A stretch of 64,000 nt of DNA from assembly GCA_016704435.1 (NCBI GenBank), contig JADJAB010000004.1, positions 1 through 64,000 of the forward strand, given 5' to 3'. The DNA is from Rhodobacter sp. (GTDB lineage: Bacteria > Pseudomonadota > Alphaproteobacteria > Rhodobacterales > Rhodobacteraceae). Numbering within the stretch: the stretch's first letter is position 1; each line of letters begins with the position of its first letter. A model generated the notes under the pieces. It was not told the origin of the DNA. It saw only the letters and a program-made list of their open reading frames with translations, and ran no database searches. A program made the translations under genes and the position numbers. Shown here in pieces: positions 34,995 to 45,233 of this stretch.

Positions 34995-35649
34995 ACCTGC
35001 TGAAAGCCGCATTCCGCTCGGCCGCAGCACTTGCCCTTGGCAAGGCGATCATCCTTTTCGCCCGCTTCGTGACCGCGCCGCGTGCGCTGTGGCTCGGGAT
35101 CGAGCCGATGCCCCGCCAGCGCGTCTATTTCGCCAACCACACCTCGAACGGCGACTTCGTGCTGATCTGGACGGTGCTGCCGGCCGCGCTGCGCAACCGC
35201 ACCCGGCCCGTCGCGGCACTGGATTACTGGCTGACCTCTCCTTTGCGCGCCTTTGTCGGCCGCGATGTGTTCAATGCCGTCCTGATCGACCGTCGTCCCG
35301 AGGCGCGGACCGAAGACCCGTCGCCCAGATGGCAGCCGCGCTTGACGAAGGGTCGTCGTTGATCCTGTTTCCCGAAGGCGGCCGCAATTCCAGCGAGACA
35401 TCGCTGCTGCCCTTCAAGTCCGGGCTTTACCATCTGGCCCGCGCCCGTCCGCAAGTCGATCTTGTTCCGGTCTGGATTTCCAACCTCAACCACGTCATGC
35501 CCAAGGGCCAGATCATCCCGGTGCCACTGATTTGCACGCTTGCCTTCGGCGCGCCAATTACAATCGACGCCAACGAGACGAAGGAAGCCTTCCTCGCCCG
35601 CGCCTCGGCCAGCCTCTTGGCGCTTTCGCAAAACGCGGTAGACCAATGA
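34991..35649 (+). CDS. Lysophospholipid acyltransferase (PlsC-like), frameshifted as read
   Basis: A glycerolipid acyltransferase of about 219 residues. Motif I is NHTSNGDFVL (H-x4-D) and motif III is FPEGGRN. The first frame runs to about 35315 (IDRRPEARTEDP); the rest, VAQMAAALDEGSSLILFPEGGRNSSETSLLPFKSGLYHLA, is in another frame, so one base is missing. A hydrophobic N-terminal helix suggests inner-membrane attachment. It overlaps cysE and the CdsA gene by four bases each, forming a lipid operon. Confidence 0.85.
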
Positions 35650-36590
35650 CCGCGCCGCATCTGCTCTGGCTTCTGGGCGGGGTCGCCGCAATACTGATCG
35701 TCGCCACGCTGACTGGTCAGATCCTCCGCAGTCGCATCGCGCCCGACGGCAGCAACCCGGTGATCGAGAACCTGAACGCCCGCATTGCCGCCTGGTGGGG
35801 CATGGTGGCGCTGCTGTCGGTCGCCTTCCTGGCCGGGCGCGGCGGAGTGGTCATCCTCTTCGCGCTGCTATCCTTCGCGGCCTTGCGCGAATTCCTTTCC
35901 CTTACCGCGAAACACTCGGCCGACCACTGGGCGCTGGCGGCTGGCTTCTTCATCATCCTGCCGCTGCAATACTGGCTGATCTGGATCGACTGGTATGGCT
36001 TCTACTCGATCTTCGTGCCGGTCTACGCCTTCTTGCTGTTGCCGGTTATCTCCGCCCTGCGTGGCACCACGAAACACTACCTCGTCCGGGTTGCCGAAAC
36101 CCAATGGGCGCTGATGATCTGCATCTTCTGCATCTCCCATGTCCCCGCCCTGCTGTCGCTTCAGATCCCCGGTTTCGAGGGGCGCAACGTCCTGTTGATC
36201 GCCTGGCTGATCTTCGTCGTGCAACTGTCGGACGTGCTGCAATACGTCTGGGGCAAGCTGATCGGCCGCACCAAGGTCGCCCCGAACCTCTCCCCTTCGA
36301 AAACCTGGGAGGGCTTCATCGGCGGCACTCTTTCCGCCACGCTGATCGGCACCTCGCTTTGGTGGATGACGCCGTTTTCGCTGACCGAAGCAGCGGGTAT
36401 GTGCCTTGTCATCACGCTCATGGGCTTTTTCGGTGGCCTCGTCATGTCTGCGATCAAGCGTGACAAGGGCGTCAAGGACTGGGGCCACCTGATCGCAGGC
36501 CACGGTGGCTTCATCGACCGGCTTGACAGCGTGATCTTCGCAGCCCCGATCTTCTTCCACTTCACCCGCTTCTGGTGGTCGGCGGTATGA
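35646..36590 (+). CDS. Phosphatidate cytidylyltransferase (CdsA family)
   Basis: A 314-residue polytopic membrane enzyme that would convert phosphatidate and CTP to CDP-diacylglycerol. The C-terminal CDS signature SAIKRDKGVKDWGHLIAGHGGFIDRLDSVIFAAP is perfect, and PSKTWEGFIGG precedes it. It is sandwiched between an acyltransferase and a CDP-alcohol phosphotransferase with start/stop overlaps on both sides. It is probably a second CdsA, since the housekeeping one usually sits with uppS and dxr (inference). Confidence 0.92.
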   Translation: MTAPHLLWLLGGVAAILIVATLTGQILRSRIAPDGSNPVIENLNARIAAWWGMVALLSVAFLAGRGGVVILFALLSFAALREFLSLTAKHSADHWALAAGFFIILPLQYWLIWIDWYGFYSIFVPVYAFLLLPVISALRGTTKHYLVRVAETQWALMICIFCISHVPALLSLQIPGFEGRNVLLIAWLIFVVQLSDVLQYVWGKLIGRTKVAPNLSPSKTWEGFIGGTLSATLIGTSLWWMTPFSLTEAAGMCLVITLMGFFGGLVMSAIKRDKGVKDWGHLIAGHGGFIDRLDSVIFAAPIFFHFTRFWWSAV

Positions 36591-37213
36591 CCGAGGCTTC
36601 CCGCCGCCCGCTGAATTCGCGCAACATGAAATGGGCCGGGGCGCTGGCCGCGCGCCTCGCGGCCAGCCGCATCACGCCCAACCAGATCAGCCAGGCCTCC
36701 ATCGCCTTTGCCGCCCTCGGTTGCCTGATGTTCTGGGCAGCCTCCGCCACTGGTGGCATCCTTCAGGCGCTGGCCCTGATCCTCGCTGCCGCCTGCGTGC
36801 AACTTCGGCTGCTGTGCAACCTCCTTGACGGCATGGTGGCGATCGAGGGCGGCAAGTCCTCCGCCACCGGTCCCTACTGGAACGAAGCCCCCGACCGTGC
36901 CGCCGATGCGCTGATTCTTGCCGGCGCCGGCCTTGCCGCCGGCCAACTCGCGCTCGGCCTTGCCGCCGCAGTCCTCGCCGTCGCCACCGCCTATATCCGC
37001 GAACTCGGTCGCGCCGAAGGCCTGCCCCCCGATTTCTCCGGCCCGATGGCCAAGCCCCACCGCATGGAGGCATTGACCCTCGGCAGCCTGATCGCCGCCG
37101 TCTACGCGACCGAATGGTCCCTATCCGTCACGCTCTGGATCATTGCCATCGGCACCGCCGCCACGATCCTGCGGCGCTCCGTCCGGCTGCTTTCCGCCCT
37201 GCAAGCGCGCTGA
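36587..37213 (+). CDS. CDP-alcohol phosphotransferase-like protein, atypical motif
   Basis: A 208-residue membrane protein with about six helices. It aligns with the CDP-alcohol phosphotransferase motif D-x2-D-G-x2-A-R-x8-G-x3-D-x3-D but reads N78-x2-D81-G82-x2-A85-I86-x8-G95-x3-N99-x3-D103. Two metal-binding Asp are Asn and the Arg is Ile. It is translationally coupled to the CdsA gene. It may use CDP-diacylglycerol made by its neighbour with an unknown alcohol, or be a subfamily with altered chemistry. Ends at a G-run. Confidence 0.8.
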   Translation: MTEASRRPLNSRNMKWAGALAARLAASRITPNQISQASIAFAALGCLMFWAASATGGILQALALILAAACVQLRLLCNLLDGMVAIEGGKSSATGPYWNEAPDRAADALILAGAGLAAGQLALGLAAAVLAVATAYIRELGRAEGLPPDFSGPMAKPHRMEALTLGSLIAAVYATEWSLSVTLWIIAIGTAATILRRSVRLLSALQAR

Positions 37214-37235
37214 ACGACAAAGGGAAAGGGGGGTT

Positions 37236-37253
37236 GGGGGGGGGGGGGGGGGG
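37236..37253 (+). repeat. Run of 18 G, probable base-calling artefact
   Basis: Eighteen consecutive G between flanking GGGTT and TTGGGGG, in the 144-base gap between the convergent CDP-alcohol phosphotransferase and aceF genes. Nothing else of this kind occurs except the 60.6-kb tract. Confidence 0.6.
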
Positions 37254-37297
37254 TTGGGGGTGGTTTTTGTTTAGGTGAACAAGCAGCACCAACGTCC

Positions 37298-37342
37298 CTT
37301 CATCTTGGTCCAAATACTCCGGGGTCCGGGGCGGCGCCCCGG
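37298..37342 (-). repeat. Intergenic hairpin repeat, copy 2
   Basis: On the - strand CCGGGGC-GCC-GCCCCGG is followed by ACCCC and the tail GGAGTATTTGGACCAAGATG plus AAG, matching copy 1 at 14170-14221 in architecture and nearly base for base in the tail. It lies 16 bases beyond the aceF stop, where it could end the pdh transcript. Confidence 0.75.
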
Positions 37343-37357
37343 CCTTTCCGCACGCGC

Positions 37358-38646
37358 TTACGCCAGCATGGAAATCGGGTTCTCCAGACTGTCCACCACC
37401 ACTTGCAGGAAGGCCGCACCCAGCGCCCCGTCGATCACCCGGTGATCCACCGACAGCGTCATCGACATCACTGTCGCCACGCCAATCGTCCCGTCCGCCA
37501 GCACCACCGGCTTCTTGACCCCGGCCCCCACGGCCAGGATCGAGCCATGCGGCGGGTTGATCACGGCGTCGAAATTCTCGATCCCCATCATGCCGAGGTT
37601 CGAGATCGCGAACGACCCGCCCTGATACTCATGCGGCGCCAGCTTCTTGGTCTTGGCGCGGTTCGCCAGATCCTTCATCTCGGCCGACAGCACCGACAAG
37701 GTCTTGGCTTCGGCATCGCGCAGGACCGGCGTGAACAGCCCGCCCTCCACCGCCACCGCCACCGCCACGTCCGACGGCTTCAGCCGCAGCATCCGGTCGC
37801 CGGCCCAGACCGCATTGGCGTCCGGCACCGCCTGCAAGGCCATCGCGCAGGCCTTGATGATGAAGTCGTTGACCGACAGCTTCACGCCACGGCTTTCCAG
37901 GCCCTTGTTCAGTTGCTCGCGGAACGCCATCAGCGCATCCAGCTTCACCTCGCGGCGCAGATAGAAATGCGGGATGGTCTGCTTGGCCTCGGTCAGCCGC
38001 GCCGCAATAATCCGCCGCATGCCGTCCAGCGGCACCTCGGTGATACTCCCGGTCGGCATACATCTTCAGCACGGTCTCCGCGGCCATGCCGGTCGGCATT
38101 GCCGCCTTGGCCGGGGCAGGGGCCGCAGCGGGCGCCGCAGCGGCAACCGCCGCACCCGGCTTCGCGCCCTCGACATCGGCCTTGACGATCCGCCCATGCG
38201 GACCCGATCCCGTGACCGAGGCCAGATCGACACCCTTTTCCTTGGCGATCCGCCGTGCCAGCGGCGAGGCGAACACCCGTGCGCCGCGCCCGGAGCCGCC
38301 GCCTGGGGCCGCCGCAGGCTGCAGGCGTGCCGCAGCGGGGCAGGGGCCGCGGCCGGGCGTCGCCACCTTTGCCGGGCGCAGCCGCCAGGCCGGGCACCGC
38401 CTCGCCCTCTTCCACCATCACCGCAATCGGCGTGTTCACCTTCACGCCCGCCGTTCCTTCGGCCACCAGAATCTTGCCGACGATCCCTTCATCGACCGCC
38501 TCGAACTCCATCGTCGCCTTGTCGGTCTCGATCTCGGCAATCACCATGCCGGATTTCACCGCATCGCCCTCTTTCACCAGCCACTTCGCCAGCGTGCCCT
38601 CCTCCATCGTCGGGGACAGCGCGGGCATCAGGATTTCAACAGCCAT
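37358..38646 (-). CDS. aceF: Pyruvate dehydrogenase E2 (dihydrolipoamide acetyltransferase), frameshifted as read
   Basis: E2 of the pyruvate dehydrogenase complex, about 429 residues. It has an N-terminal lipoyl domain with the lipoylated Lys in EIETDKATMEFEAVDEG, a peripheral-subunit-binding domain (ASPLARRIAKEKGVDLASVTGSGPHGRIVKADVE) and a catalytic domain ending DHRVIDGALGAAFLQ. The protein is spread over three frames with shifts near 38375 and 38050, each repaired by one base. It is third in the pdhA-pdhB-aceF operon, 4 bases after pdhB. Confidence 0.93.
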
Positions 38647-38650
38647 GGCC

Positions 38651-40027
<1,377 letters not shown>

Positions 40028-40040
40028 GATTTCCCCTCCC

Positions 40041-41027
40041 TCAGGCGTAAATATCGGTCCAAAGCTCGTCCAGAGGCGGCTCCGGGCTTTCCTTCGAGAA
40101 CTCGGCCGCCTCGTTCACCAGCGCCTTGATCTCCTTGTCGATGGTCTTCAGATCGTCGTCCGAGGCGTGGCCGCCCTGCAGCAAAAGCTCGCGCACATGC
40201 TCGATCGCGTCCTTTTCCGACCGCATCTTTTCCACTTCCTCGCGGGTCCGGTACTTCGCCGGGTCCGACATCGAATGGCCGCGATAGCGATAGGTCATCA
40301 TCTCCAGAATATAGGGGCCTTTCCCGGCCCGGCAGTGCGCAATCGCCTTCTCTCCGGCCGCCTTCACCGCCAGCACATCCATGCCGTCGACCTGCTCGCC
40401 GGGAATGCCATAGGCCTGCCGCGCCCGTAAAGCGTGGTCGACTTGGTCGATCGCTTCAGGCTGGTGCCCATCGCATACTGGTTGTTTTCAATCACGAAAA
40501 TCACCGGCAGCGCCCACAGCTCGGCCATGTTGTAGGTCTCGTAGACCTGGCCCTGGTTCGCCGCTCCGTCACCGAAATAGGTGAAGGTCACATTGTCATT
40601 GCCCAGATATTTGTCGGCAAAGGCAAGGCCCGCACCAAGCGGCACCTGAGCGCCGACGATGCCGTGGCCGCCGTAGAAGTGTTTTTCCTTCGAGAACATG
40701 TGCATCGCTCCCGCCCTTGCCCTTGGAATAGCCGCCGATGCGGCCGGTCAGTTCGGCCATCACGCCCTTGGCATCCATGCCGCAGGCCAGCATGTGGCCA
40801 TGGTCGCGGTAGGAGGTGATGCGCTTGTCGCCTTCTTTCGACGCCGCCTCCAGACCGACGACCACCGCTTCCTGGCCAATATAGAGGTGGCAAAAGCCGC
40901 CGATCAGGCCCATGCCATAAAGCTGGCCGGCCTTTTCCTCGAACCGCCGGATCAACAGCATCTCGCGGTAATATTTCAGAAGTTCGTCCTTCGAGACATT
41001 CGGCTTCGACTCCGGCTTTTTCGCCAT
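40041..41027 (-). CDS. pdhA: Pyruvate dehydrogenase E1 alpha, frameshifted as read
   Basis: The thiamine diphosphate-binding alpha subunit, about 329 residues. The pieces are KDELLKYYREMLLIRRFEEKAGQLYGMGLIGGFCHLYIGQEAV; then MHMFSKEKHFYGGHGIVGAQVPLGAGLAFA with the GDGAANQGQVYE ThDP motif; then MDVLAVKAAGEKAIAHCRAGKGPYILEMMTYRYRGHSMSDP with the phosphorylation-loop region. One-base shifts are needed near 40705 and 40420. As the first enzyme of an otherwise ordinary operon, sequence error is likelier than loss. GGGAGGAGAGG precedes ATG 41027. Confidence 0.93.
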
Positions 41028-41071
41028 AAGCCTCTCCTCCCAAGGAAAAGGAATAGTTCAACGTTAAACCA

Positions 41072-41101
41072 TCCATACAGCATCGGTGTTTATTGGGTCA
41101 A
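41072..41101 (-). promoter_or_regulatory. Predicted sigma-70 promoter of the pdh operon
   Basis: On the - strand TTGACC (41101-41096) and TATGGA (41077-41072) are 18 bases apart, about 45 bases before the pdhA start. It abuts the ftsB terminator. Confidence 0.55.
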
Positions 41102-41130
41102 AACAAAAAATGACCGGGAGGGGCGCCCGG
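41101..41130 (-). terminator. Intrinsic terminator of ftsB
   Basis: On the - strand CCGGG (41130-41126) pairs with CCCGG (41118-41114) around a 7-base loop and is followed by TCATTTTTTGTTT. It lies about 70 bases after the ftsB stop and just before the pdh promoter. Confidence 0.65.
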
Positions 41131-41198
41131 AAACATGCCACCTATGCATATTCGGCAAGGGCTGAATGGCCGTCCAATCGGCTCGTCGCCCCGAAAGA

Positions 41199-41500
41199 TC
41201 AGCGGATTGCGATCTCGTCGGCGCGCATGTAGCCCAGCACCTCGCGGGCCTGCTGGTCCAGCAGATCGAGGTCCAGCCAGGCATCCGACAGCCGTCGTGT
41301 CAGGTTCTGCACCTCAGCCAGTTCTGCCGTCAGCTTGTCCCGTTCGGCCCGCAGCGCCTCGGCCTCGGCCGAAATCTCCACCCGGCGGAACACTCCGTAG
41401 TCGCCTTGCACGGCAGCAAAGGTGAAATAGGCCCCCAGGGTGAAGGCGAGGGCGAAATAGACCAGCCCCCCAGATTCTGCCGTGCAGCGGTATGCGTCAT
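41199..41500 (-). CDS. ftsB: Septum formation initiator FtsB/DivIC family, frameshifted as read
   Basis: A small division protein of about 100 residues. The start MTHTAARQNLGG (41500) leads, after one missing base in a G-run near 41465, into a membrane helix (LVYFALAFTLGAYFTFAAVQG) and then the coiled coil VEISAEAEALRAERDKLTAELAEVQNLTRRLSDAWLDLDLLDQQAREVLGYMRADEIAI. FtsB bridges FtsL and FtsQ in the divisome. The coiled-coil part (41199-41411) is clean. Confidence 0.85.
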
Positions 41501-41623
41501 TCCTGCCAACCTCGATCGCCCCTCTTTCGCGGGGGCGTGGCCAACCATGCCACAGGGAAATTGCGAAGGGAATTCCCCAATGCGGCGAATTCCCTGATCT
41601 TTTCGTTATTTCTCGGACTGTTG

Positions 41624-42517
41624 TCAGCCTGCAACCGATGCCGCGTGGATGGAATCGACCGCCTCTTTCAGCATCGCGTCGAACTCCGTCTCCGTCTGCT
41701 GCGCGCTCAGCCCTTCACTCAGGGCGCGGCTGAACGACGCGATCATCCCCCGGTTGCGCGCCAGGATCGCATTCGCCGCGGCGCGGCTGTGCCCGCCCGA
41801 CAGCGCCACAACCTTCAACACCTTCGGATGCTCGACCAGCGGCAGATAGAAGTTGTCCACCGTCGGCAGGCTCAGCTTCAGCATCACCTGCTGGCCCGCC
41901 GGCAGCGCGTCCAGCCCCTTCAGCAGCGCGGCGAGCAGCAGTTTCTCCGCCTCCGCCTTGTCGGCGATCGAGATCGTCACTTCAGGCTCCAGGATCGGCA
42001 TCAGCCCATGCGCCGCCACTTGCATGGCCACGGCGAACTGCTGGTCAACCACCGCCTGGATGCCCCGGCCATTCGCGGCCGAGATCACCGACCGCTCCTT
42101 GGTGCCGTAGATCCCGGCCTTGCCGGCACGCGCCAGCAGCGCGCCCAGATCGGGCATCGGCTTCATGAGTTGACAGCCGTCAACCTCGGTCTCCAGCCCC
42201 TTGTCGATCTTCAGGAACGGCACGACATGGCGCTTTTCCCACAGGTAGGTCGCCGTCGGGATGCCGTCGACGGCGCGGTCCATCGTCTGTTCGAACAGGA
42301 TCGCGCCGACCACCTTGTCGCCGGTGAAGGCGGGCGACTGGATGATCCGCGCCCGCATCGCGTGGATCAGGTCGAACATCCCCGCCTCATCCGACCAGGC
42401 GCTTTCGTCAATGCCATATTGCTTCAGTGCCTTCGGGGTCGATCCGCCCGACTGGTCCAATGCGGCAATGAAGCCGCGCCCTTCGGCGATCTGTTTCGTC
42501 ATCTCGGCATTGGCCAT
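41624..42517 (-). CDS. Fructose-bisphosphate aldolase class I
   Basis: A 297-residue class I aldolase, Schiff-base type, interconverting fructose 1,6-bisphosphate with triose phosphates. Family blocks are FIAALDQSGGSTPKALKQYGI, VVPFLKIDKGLE, LMPILEPEVTIS and VVALSGGHSRAAANAILARN. The start at 42517 has GAGGGGACC upstream. It lies close to pgk, consistent with a glycolysis/gluconeogenesis block. No class II aldolase motifs are present. Confidence 0.93.
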   Translation of the reverse strand: MANAEMTKQIAEGRGFIAALDQSGGSTPKALKQYGIDESAWSDEAGMFDLIHAMRARIIQSPAFTGDKVVGAILFEQTMDRAVDGIPTATYLWEKRHVVPFLKIDKGLETEVDGCQLMKPMPDLGALLARAGKAGIYGTKERSVISAANGRGIQAVVDQQFAVAMQVAAHGLMPILEPEVTISIADKAEAEKLLLAALLKGLDALPAGQQVMLKLSLPTVDNFYLPLVEHPKVLKVVALSGGHSRAAANAILARNRGMIASFSRALSEGLSAQQTETEFDAMLKEAVDSIHAASVAG

Positions 42518-42587
42518 GGCAGGTCCCCTCAACAAGCTGTGGCTTTCGGGATAGCGGCGATCGGGGCCGCCCGCAATGTCGCTTGCG

Positions 42588-43364
42588 CTAACGCCGGCGC
42601 AGAAACTGCGCGGCGATCCGCAGCACCAGCGCCTTGGGTGCGATCCGGGGCAGAAAGGCGAAAAGCTTGTTCTGCACCCCGGTCACCGCGACCCTGCGGC
42701 CTTCCTTCATCGCCGCCCAGCCCTTCAGCGCCACCACCTCGGCCGGGGGCATCGGCAGCCTTTGCAGCATCGTGCCGCCTTCCACATCCGCTGCGCGAAA
42801 GAACCCGGTCCGTGTGGCGCCGGGGCACAGCGCGGTCACCGTCACGCCCGATCCGCGGAGTTCATGCGCCACCGCTTCGGACAGTGACAGGACATAGGAC
42901 TTGGTCGCGTGATAGACCGCCATGCCCGGCCCCGGCATGAAGGCGGCGGTCGAGGCGACGTTCAGGACACGCCCGCCGGACCCGGCCGCCATCGCGGTGA
43001 CCGCCTCTTTCATCAGGACGGTCAGCGACACCACATTGACCATCACGCTGGCATATTCGCGGGCCCAGTCCTCCGGGTCGGCAAAGGCCCCGGCCGAGCC
43101 AAGCCCCGCATTGTTCACCAGCACCTTGATCTCGCGCCCCGCCGATGCCACCTGCCACAGTCGTGCAGCCTCGCCCTGCTGCGCCAGATCGGCCGGGATC
43201 ACCTCCACCGCCACCCCATGCTCCGCTCGCATCTCGGCTGCCACGACCTCGAGCAGGTCAACCCGCCGCGCGGTCAGGATCAGGTCGTGGCGATCCTCGG
43301 CCGCCAGCCGGGCGAACTCGCGCCCCAACCCCTCCGACGCCCCGGTGATCAGCGCCCAGGCCAC
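42588..43364 (-). CDS. Short-chain dehydrogenase/reductase
   Basis: A 258-residue SDR with cofactor motif TGASEGLGREFA, the NNAGLGS structural motif and the YHATK active site preceded by a Ser in VASTAAFMPG. The text DLILTARRVDLLEVVAAEM suggests NADP preference (Arg after the second strand). The C-terminal region ends in Arg residues. The substrate cannot be read from sequence. It starts 4 bases after pgk ends and may be co-transcribed with it. Confidence 0.9.
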   Translation of the reverse strand: MAWALITGASEGLGREFARLAAEDRHDLILTARRVDLLEVVAAEMRAEHGVAVEVIPADLAQQGEAARLWQVASAGREIKVLVNNAGLGSAGAFADPEDWAREYASVMVNVVSLTVLMKEAVTAMAAGSGGRVLNVASTAAFMPGPGMAVYHATKSYVLSLSEAVAHELRGSGVTVTALCPGATRTGFFRAADVEGGTMLQRLPMPPAEVVALKGWAAMKEGRRVAVTGVQNKLFAFLPRIAPKALVLRIAAQFLRRR

Positions 43365-43368
43365 CCGG

Positions 43369-44561
43369 TCAGCCCATCAGCGCCGCGACACCGGGCAATT
43401 CCTTGCCCTCCATCCATTCCAGGAACGCGCCCCCGGCCGTCGAGATGAAGGTGAAATCCGCGGCCGCCCCCGCGCCGTTCAGCGCCGCGACCGTGTCGCC
43501 GCCGCCCGCGACCGAGACCAGTCGCCCCGCCGCGGTCAGCCGCGCCGCCTCGACCGCCGCGGCATTGGTCGCGGCATCGAAGGGCGGGATCTCGAAGGCC
43601 CCGAGAGGCCCGTTCCAGATCAGCGTCGCGCATTGCCCCATCACCGCCTTCAGCCGCGAGACGGTCTCGGGTCCGGCATCCAGGATCATCGCATCAGGCG
43701 GGCAGGCGCCGGCCACCACCGTCTGCGCAGGCGGCGCCCGCCTTGAATTCGCGCGCCACCACCACATCGACCGGCAGGTGGATGGTGCAACCCGCCGCGC
43801 TGGCCTTGGTCAGGATCTCGGCCGCCGTTCCGGCCATGTCACGCTCGGCCAGGCTCTTGCCGACTTCGACCCCTTGCGCCACGAGGAACGTGTTGGCCAT
43901 GCCGCCGCCGATCGCCAGATGGTCGACCCGTGCAACCAGATTGCCCAGAAGCTCCAGCTTGGTCGACACTTTCGCGCCGCCCACCACCGCCAGCACCGGG
44001 TGGGCAGGGTGACCCAAGGCCGACTCCAGCGCGCGCAGTTCGGCCTCCATCAGCCGGCCAGCCGCCTTCGGCAACAGCCGCGCCAGCGCCTCGGTCGAGG
44101 CATGCGCCCGATGCGCGGCCGAAAAGGCATCGTTCACATAGACATCGCCCAGCGCCGCCATGGCGCGGGCCAGATCGGGGTCGTTCCCTTTCCTCGCCGG
44201 GGTGAAAGCGGGTGTTCTCCAGCAGGACCACTTCGCCCGGACTGGCGCTGGCAATTGCTGCCTTCGCGACATCGCCGATGCAATCGGCCGCGAAGACCAC
44301 CTTGCGGCCCAGGGCGGTTTCCAGCGCCGGGACGACATGCGCCAGGCTCATCTCCGGCACGACCTTGCCCTTTGGCCGGTCGAAATGCGCCATCAGCACC
44401 GGCCTGCCGCCGCGCGCTATGATGTCTTCGACCGTAGGCGCGATCCTGTCGATCCGCGTGGTGTCGGTGACGCGCCCGCCGTCCATCGGCACGTTGATGT
44501 CCACGCGGGTCAGCACGACCTTGCCGGCCAGCGCGATATCGTCCAGCGTCTTCCAGGCCAT
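43369..44561 (-). CDS. pgk: Phosphoglycerate kinase, frameshifted as read
   Basis: Pgk, about 397 residues, transferring phosphate between 1,3-bisphosphoglycerate and ADP. The N-terminal domain (VVLTRVDINVPMDGGRVTDTTRIDRIAPTVEDII, LMAHFDRPKGK, LLENTRFHPGEE) changes frame near 44200 into DVYVNDAFSAAHRAHASTEALARLLP and GGAKVSTKLELLGNLV. A second shift near 43735 leads to LIWNGPLGAFEIPPFDAATNA and SVAGGGDTVAAL. An enzyme this central is unlikely to be truly lost, so errors are favoured. Confidence 0.92.
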
Positions 44562-44723
44562 CGCCCACCTCTTTCCCGTTTGCATCGTCTGGCACTTCTT
44601 GGGCGACCCCGGCCCGTCCGTCAACCGATCACGCCCATTTGCCCTTCCCCTTGTTGCGCCGCGCCGCTACGGTCGCGCCCGATCTGAAACCGAAGACCTG
44701 CACACAAACCGAAGGATTCACCG

Positions 44724-45233
44724 ATGGCCGAGATCAAGGACCCGGAAAACACCATCATCATGACGCTGAAGGACGGCGAAGTGGTGATCGAGTTGCTGCC
44801 CGCCGTGGCACCGAAACATGTCGAGCGGATGAAGACGCTTGCCCGCGCCAAGGCCTATGACAACGTGTGCTTTCACCGCGTGATCGACGGCTTCATGGCC
44901 CAGACCGGCGATGTCGAGAACGGCAACATGGAAAAGGACTTCAACCTGCGCCGGGCCGGCACCGGTGGGTCCGAGATGCCCGACCTGCCGGCCGAGTTCT
45001 CCAAGCTGCCGCATGCGCGCGGAAGCATCGGGGCGGCGCGGTCGCAGAACCCGAATTCGGCGAATTCGCAGTTCTTCATCAACTTCAGTGAAAACAGCTT
45101 CCTGAACGGTCAGTATACCGTCTATGGCCAGGTGACTTCGGGCATGGAGCATATCGACAAGATCATCCGGGGCGAGCCGCCTGCATCGCCCGACCGCATG
45201 ATCACCGTACGGGTGGCCGCCGATGTCGCGTAA
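44724..45233 (+). CDS. Cyclophilin-type peptidyl-prolyl isomerase, cytoplasmic
   Basis: A 169-residue cyclophilin with the family core FHRVIDGFMAQTGDVENG, GSEMPDLPAEFSKLPHARGSIGAARSQNPNSANSQFFINF and GQYTVYGQVTSGMEHIDKI. There is no signal peptide, so it is the cytoplasmic (PpiB-like) form. It overlaps the following cyclophilin gene by 11 bases, an evident tandem duplication. Confidence 0.94.
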   Translation: MAEIKDPENTIIMTLKDGEVVIELLPAVAPKHVERMKTLARAKAYDNVCFHRVIDGFMAQTGDVENGNMEKDFNLRRAGTGGSEMPDLPAEFSKLPHARGSIGAARSQNPNSANSQFFINFSENSFLNGQYTVYGQVTSGMEHIDKIIRGEPPASPDRMITVRVAADVA

